Positions 62,122 through 64,000 of a stretch of 64,000 bases of DNA are shown piece by piece. The DNA lies in assembly GCF_025995175.1 (NCBI RefSeq), contig NZ_BAPV01000043.1, forward strand, positions 62,001 to 126,000. The letters run 5' to 3'. Made by a program: the position numbers and the translations under genes. The stretch is from Asaia krungthepensis NRIC 0535 (lineage in GTDB: Bacteria; Pseudomonadota; Alphaproteobacteria; Acetobacterales; Acetobacteraceae). How positions within the stretch are numbered: the first letter of the stretch is position 1; each line of letters opens with the position of its first letter. Under the pieces are notes generated by a model, which was given only the letters and a program-made list of their open reading frames with translations, was not told where the DNA came from and ran no database searches.

Positions 62122-63513
62122 ATGAGCTATGCTGCCACCCTTTCAGGCGAGCGCTACATGTTCCGCGATTTGAAACATCTCATGGGCTGTGCTTCTCCGT
62201 ACCGCTCGGGCGATGCGCTGGCCGGGCTCGGAGCACGCAGTGCCACGGAGCGTGTGGCCGCGCGATACGCCCTGGCCGACCTTCCCCTTACCGCCTTTCT
62301 CAACGAGGCGCTCATCCCATACGAGGTCGATGATGTCACAAGGCTGATCATCGACACACATGATCGCCGGGCGTTCGAGCCGATTTCCTCGATGACGGTA
62401 GGGATGTTCCGTGACTGGCTGCTCTCTCACGAGGCCGATACGCGGAGCCTCACGGAGATTGCGCGTGGCGTCACCCCTGAAATGGCGGCCGCAGTCAGCA
62501 AGATCATGCGCAATCAGGACCTGATTGCGGTGAGCCGCAAAATCGAGGTCATTACCAAATTCCGTAACACGATCGGGCAGCGGACCGTGCTTGCCTCACG
62601 CCTTCAGCCCAATCACCCCACCGACGACCTTCGGGGTGTTGCCATCTCGACCCTGGATGGCCTGCTCTATGGCTGCGGCGACGCCGTGATCGGCATCAAT
62701 CCGGCGACTGACAACGTCGAGACGGGGCGCGCTCTGCTCGAAATGCTCGACACACTGCGTCAGACTTATTCAATTCCGACCCAAAGCTGCGTGCTGACTC
62801 ATGTGACGAATACCATCGAGATCATCAATCAGGGTGGACCGGTTGACCTTGTCTTCCAGTCAATCGCGGGGACACAGAAAGCCAATGAAGGCTTCGGTGT
62901 CACGCTCGATATTCTCGCCGAGGCACAGAGCGCTGCGCACGGCCTGAGGCGCGGCACTCTGGGCGATAACGTCATGTATTTCGAGACCGGTCAGGGCGCG
63001 GCGCTTTCGTCGGATGCCCATCACGGCATCGATCAGCAAACGGTGGAGGCGCGAGCCTACGCGGTCGCCCGGGCTTTTGATCCCCTGCTCGTCAACACGG
63101 TCGTCGGGTTTATCGGCCCTGAGTACCTCTATGACGGCAAGCAGATCATCAGGGCCGGGCTAGAGGACCATTTCTGCGCCAAGCTGCTTGGCGTGCCGAT
63201 GGGCTGCGATGTCTGCTACACCAACCATGCAGAAGCCGATCAGGACGATATGGATGCGTTGATGCTTCTGCTCGGAACGGCCGGGGTCACCTTCCTGATC
63301 GGTGTGCCTGGCGCAGATGACATCATGCTCAATTACCAGAGCCTCGCCTTCAGCGACATTCTCACGACACGGTCGCTTCTGGGCCTGAAGCTGGCACCGG
63401 AATATGGGGCGTGGCTGGAACAGATGGGATTATATGACAGCGCCTCGGGCCGGGTCTTGTCGCGCAGTCCCGGCGAGACGCGGCTTGCTGGCCTGATTGG
63501 CTGGCAGTCATGA
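62122..63513 (+). CDS. eutB: Ethanolamine ammonia-lyase large subunit EutB
   Basis: A 463-residue EutB, the catalytic subunit of adenosylcobalamin-dependent ethanolamine ammonia-lyase (ethanolamine to acetaldehyde and ammonia). Family blocks include MGCASPYRSGDALAG near residue 20, NPATDNVETG, VLTHVTNTIEIINQG, DLVFQSIAGTQKANEGFGV and GCDVCYTNHAEADQDDMD. ATG 62122 has a GGAAGGAG site at good spacing; an ATG 9 bases earlier is too close to it. It overlaps eutC by 4 bases. No other eut or microcompartment genes are in the window and no B12 riboswitch is seen in its leader. Confidence 0.96.
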   Translation: MSYAATLSGERYMFRDLKHLMGCASPYRSGDALAGLGARSATERVAARYALADLPLTAFLNEALIPYEVDDVTRLIIDTHDRRAFEPISSMTVGMFRDWLLSHEADTRSLTEIARGVTPEMAAAVSKIMRNQDLIAVSRKIEVITKFRNTIGQRTVLASRLQPNHPTDDLRGVAISTLDGLLYGCGDAVIGINPATDNVETGRALLEMLDTLRQTYSIPTQSCVLTHVTNTIEIINQGGPVDLVFQSIAGTQKANEGFGVTLDILAEAQSAAHGLRRGTLGDNVMYFETGQGAALSSDAHHGIDQQTVEARAYAVARAFDPLLVNTVVGFIGPEYLYDGKQIIRAGLEDHFCAKLLGVPMGCDVCYTNHAEADQDDMDALMLLLGTAGVTFLIGVPGADDIMLNYQSLAFSDILTTRSLLGLKLAPEYGAWLEQMGLYDSASGRVLSRSPGETRLAGLIGWQS

Positions 63514-64000
63514 CCGATCCAGTCAATCAGGAACCGCCGCGCGAGATCGATGACCCATGGCGTGTCATGCGTGCCGCAACACGTGCGCGGATCGGGTTGG
63601 GGCGCAGCGGCAATGGCCAGGTGACGCGGGATGTACTCGCTTTCCAGGCCGATCATGCACGCGCGCGCGATGCCGTGCATACCCCACTCGACACCGAGGC
63701 ACTGAGGCTTGGCCTTCGTCCCCGACAGGCACTCACCGTGACCAGCGCCGCCAAGGACAGACCGGGCTTTCTCGGCAGACCTGACCTGGGACGGCGTCTG
63801 GGGATTGAGTCGCGCGAATGCCTCGAACGCGGCGACTGGGACCTCGTCTTCGTGCTTGGAGACGGGCTGTCTGCGCAGGCCGTAAGCAGGCATGGGCCTT
63901 CACTCGTCGCCTCTTGCTGCGATGGTCTGCCCGGTTGGCGTATCGCACCACCGATCATCGCCCTGCAATGCCGCGTGGCACTGGGCGACGATATCGCCGC
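63510..64000 (+). CDS. eutC: Ethanolamine ammonia-lyase small subunit EutC (partial)
   Basis: The first 163 codons of EutC, cut by the window end. It starts at ATG 63510, overlapping the eutB stop. Family features: DPWRVMRAATRARIGLGRSGNG near residue 16, FQADHARARDAVHTPLD near 45, RPDLGRRL near 95, then DLVFVLGDGLSAQAVSRH. It completes the cobalamin-dependent lyase with EutB. Co-translation with eutB is expected. Confidence 0.95.
   Translation, partial: MTDPVNQEPPREIDDPWRVMRAATRARIGLGRSGNGQVTRDVLAFQADHARARDAVHTPLDTEALRLGLRPRQALTVTSAAKDRPGFLGRPDLGRRLGIESRECLERGDWDLVFVLGDGLSAQAVSRHGPSLVASCCDGLPGWRIAPPIIALQCRVALGDDIA

Overview
The window is about 60% GC chromosomal DNA from an alphaproteobacterium, most likely an acetic acid bacterium (Acetobacteraceae). 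The signs are the PhyR/EcfG general stress response, a DUF1013 (TrcR) protein, many TonB-dependent receptors and OprB porins, NAD-type isocitrate dehydrogenase, and a squalene-type (C30) carotenoid locus as found in pink-pigmented members such as Asaia. The genus is an inference. I see no CRISPR array, rRNA, tRNA or intact insertion sequence.

Layout. 1-1.8 kb: two EcfG-like sigma factors (the first cut by the window edge) facing phyR, then an ABC-F ATPase. 3.6-19.8 kb is a housekeeping block: a Gfo/Idh oxidoreductase, secD-secF, a lipoprotein, mscL, rpmE, an Hsp20, trcR with a structured leader, a YdcH-like protein, purE-purK, two RadC paralogues around a HAD phosphatase, uvrD/pcrA-prmA-GNAT and an aminopeptidase P. 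19.9-22.5 kb: isocitrate dehydrogenase and an iron alcohol dehydrogenase preceded by a perfect FNR-type box. 22.7-30.8 kb: a pigment locus made of a TetR regulator diverging from DUF4188 and aldehyde dehydrogenase genes, then two CrtI/CrtN-family desaturase/oxidases, a PlsC-type acyltransferase, a family 2 glycosyltransferase and a secreted DUF2141 protein.

31-61 kb is an accessory region rich in envelope and metal genes. It holds a TonB receptor; a copper-export set (CopA ATPase, CopZ chaperone, Cys/His-rich protein, PcoA oxidase with an eightfold Met-Ser-Gly repeat, PcoB); an OprB porin; an orphan pstS with a Pho box; a small membrane protein behind a second FNR box; an MFS exporter; and a minus-strand series of OprB porin, secreted beta-propeller, Tat-exported DyP peroxidase, DUF2946-like protein and OprC-type copper receptor. 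Two more TonB receptors and a coiled-coil porin with a perfect Pho box follow. 61-64 kb: a sugar/polyol SDR diverging from eutB-eutC (the latter cut by the window end).

How it fits together. Copper handling is represented in both directions: import through the OprC-like receptor with CxxxM and HxM motifs, and detoxification through CopA/CopZ/PcoAB. Phosphate limitation probably drives pstS and the 58.6-60.4 kb porin through PhoB. Low oxygen probably drives the iron alcohol dehydrogenase and the small membrane protein through an FNR/FixK-type regulator. The least familiar assemblies are the porin/propeller/DyP operon next to the OprC receptor, and the RadC paralogue that has lost its metal-binding motif.
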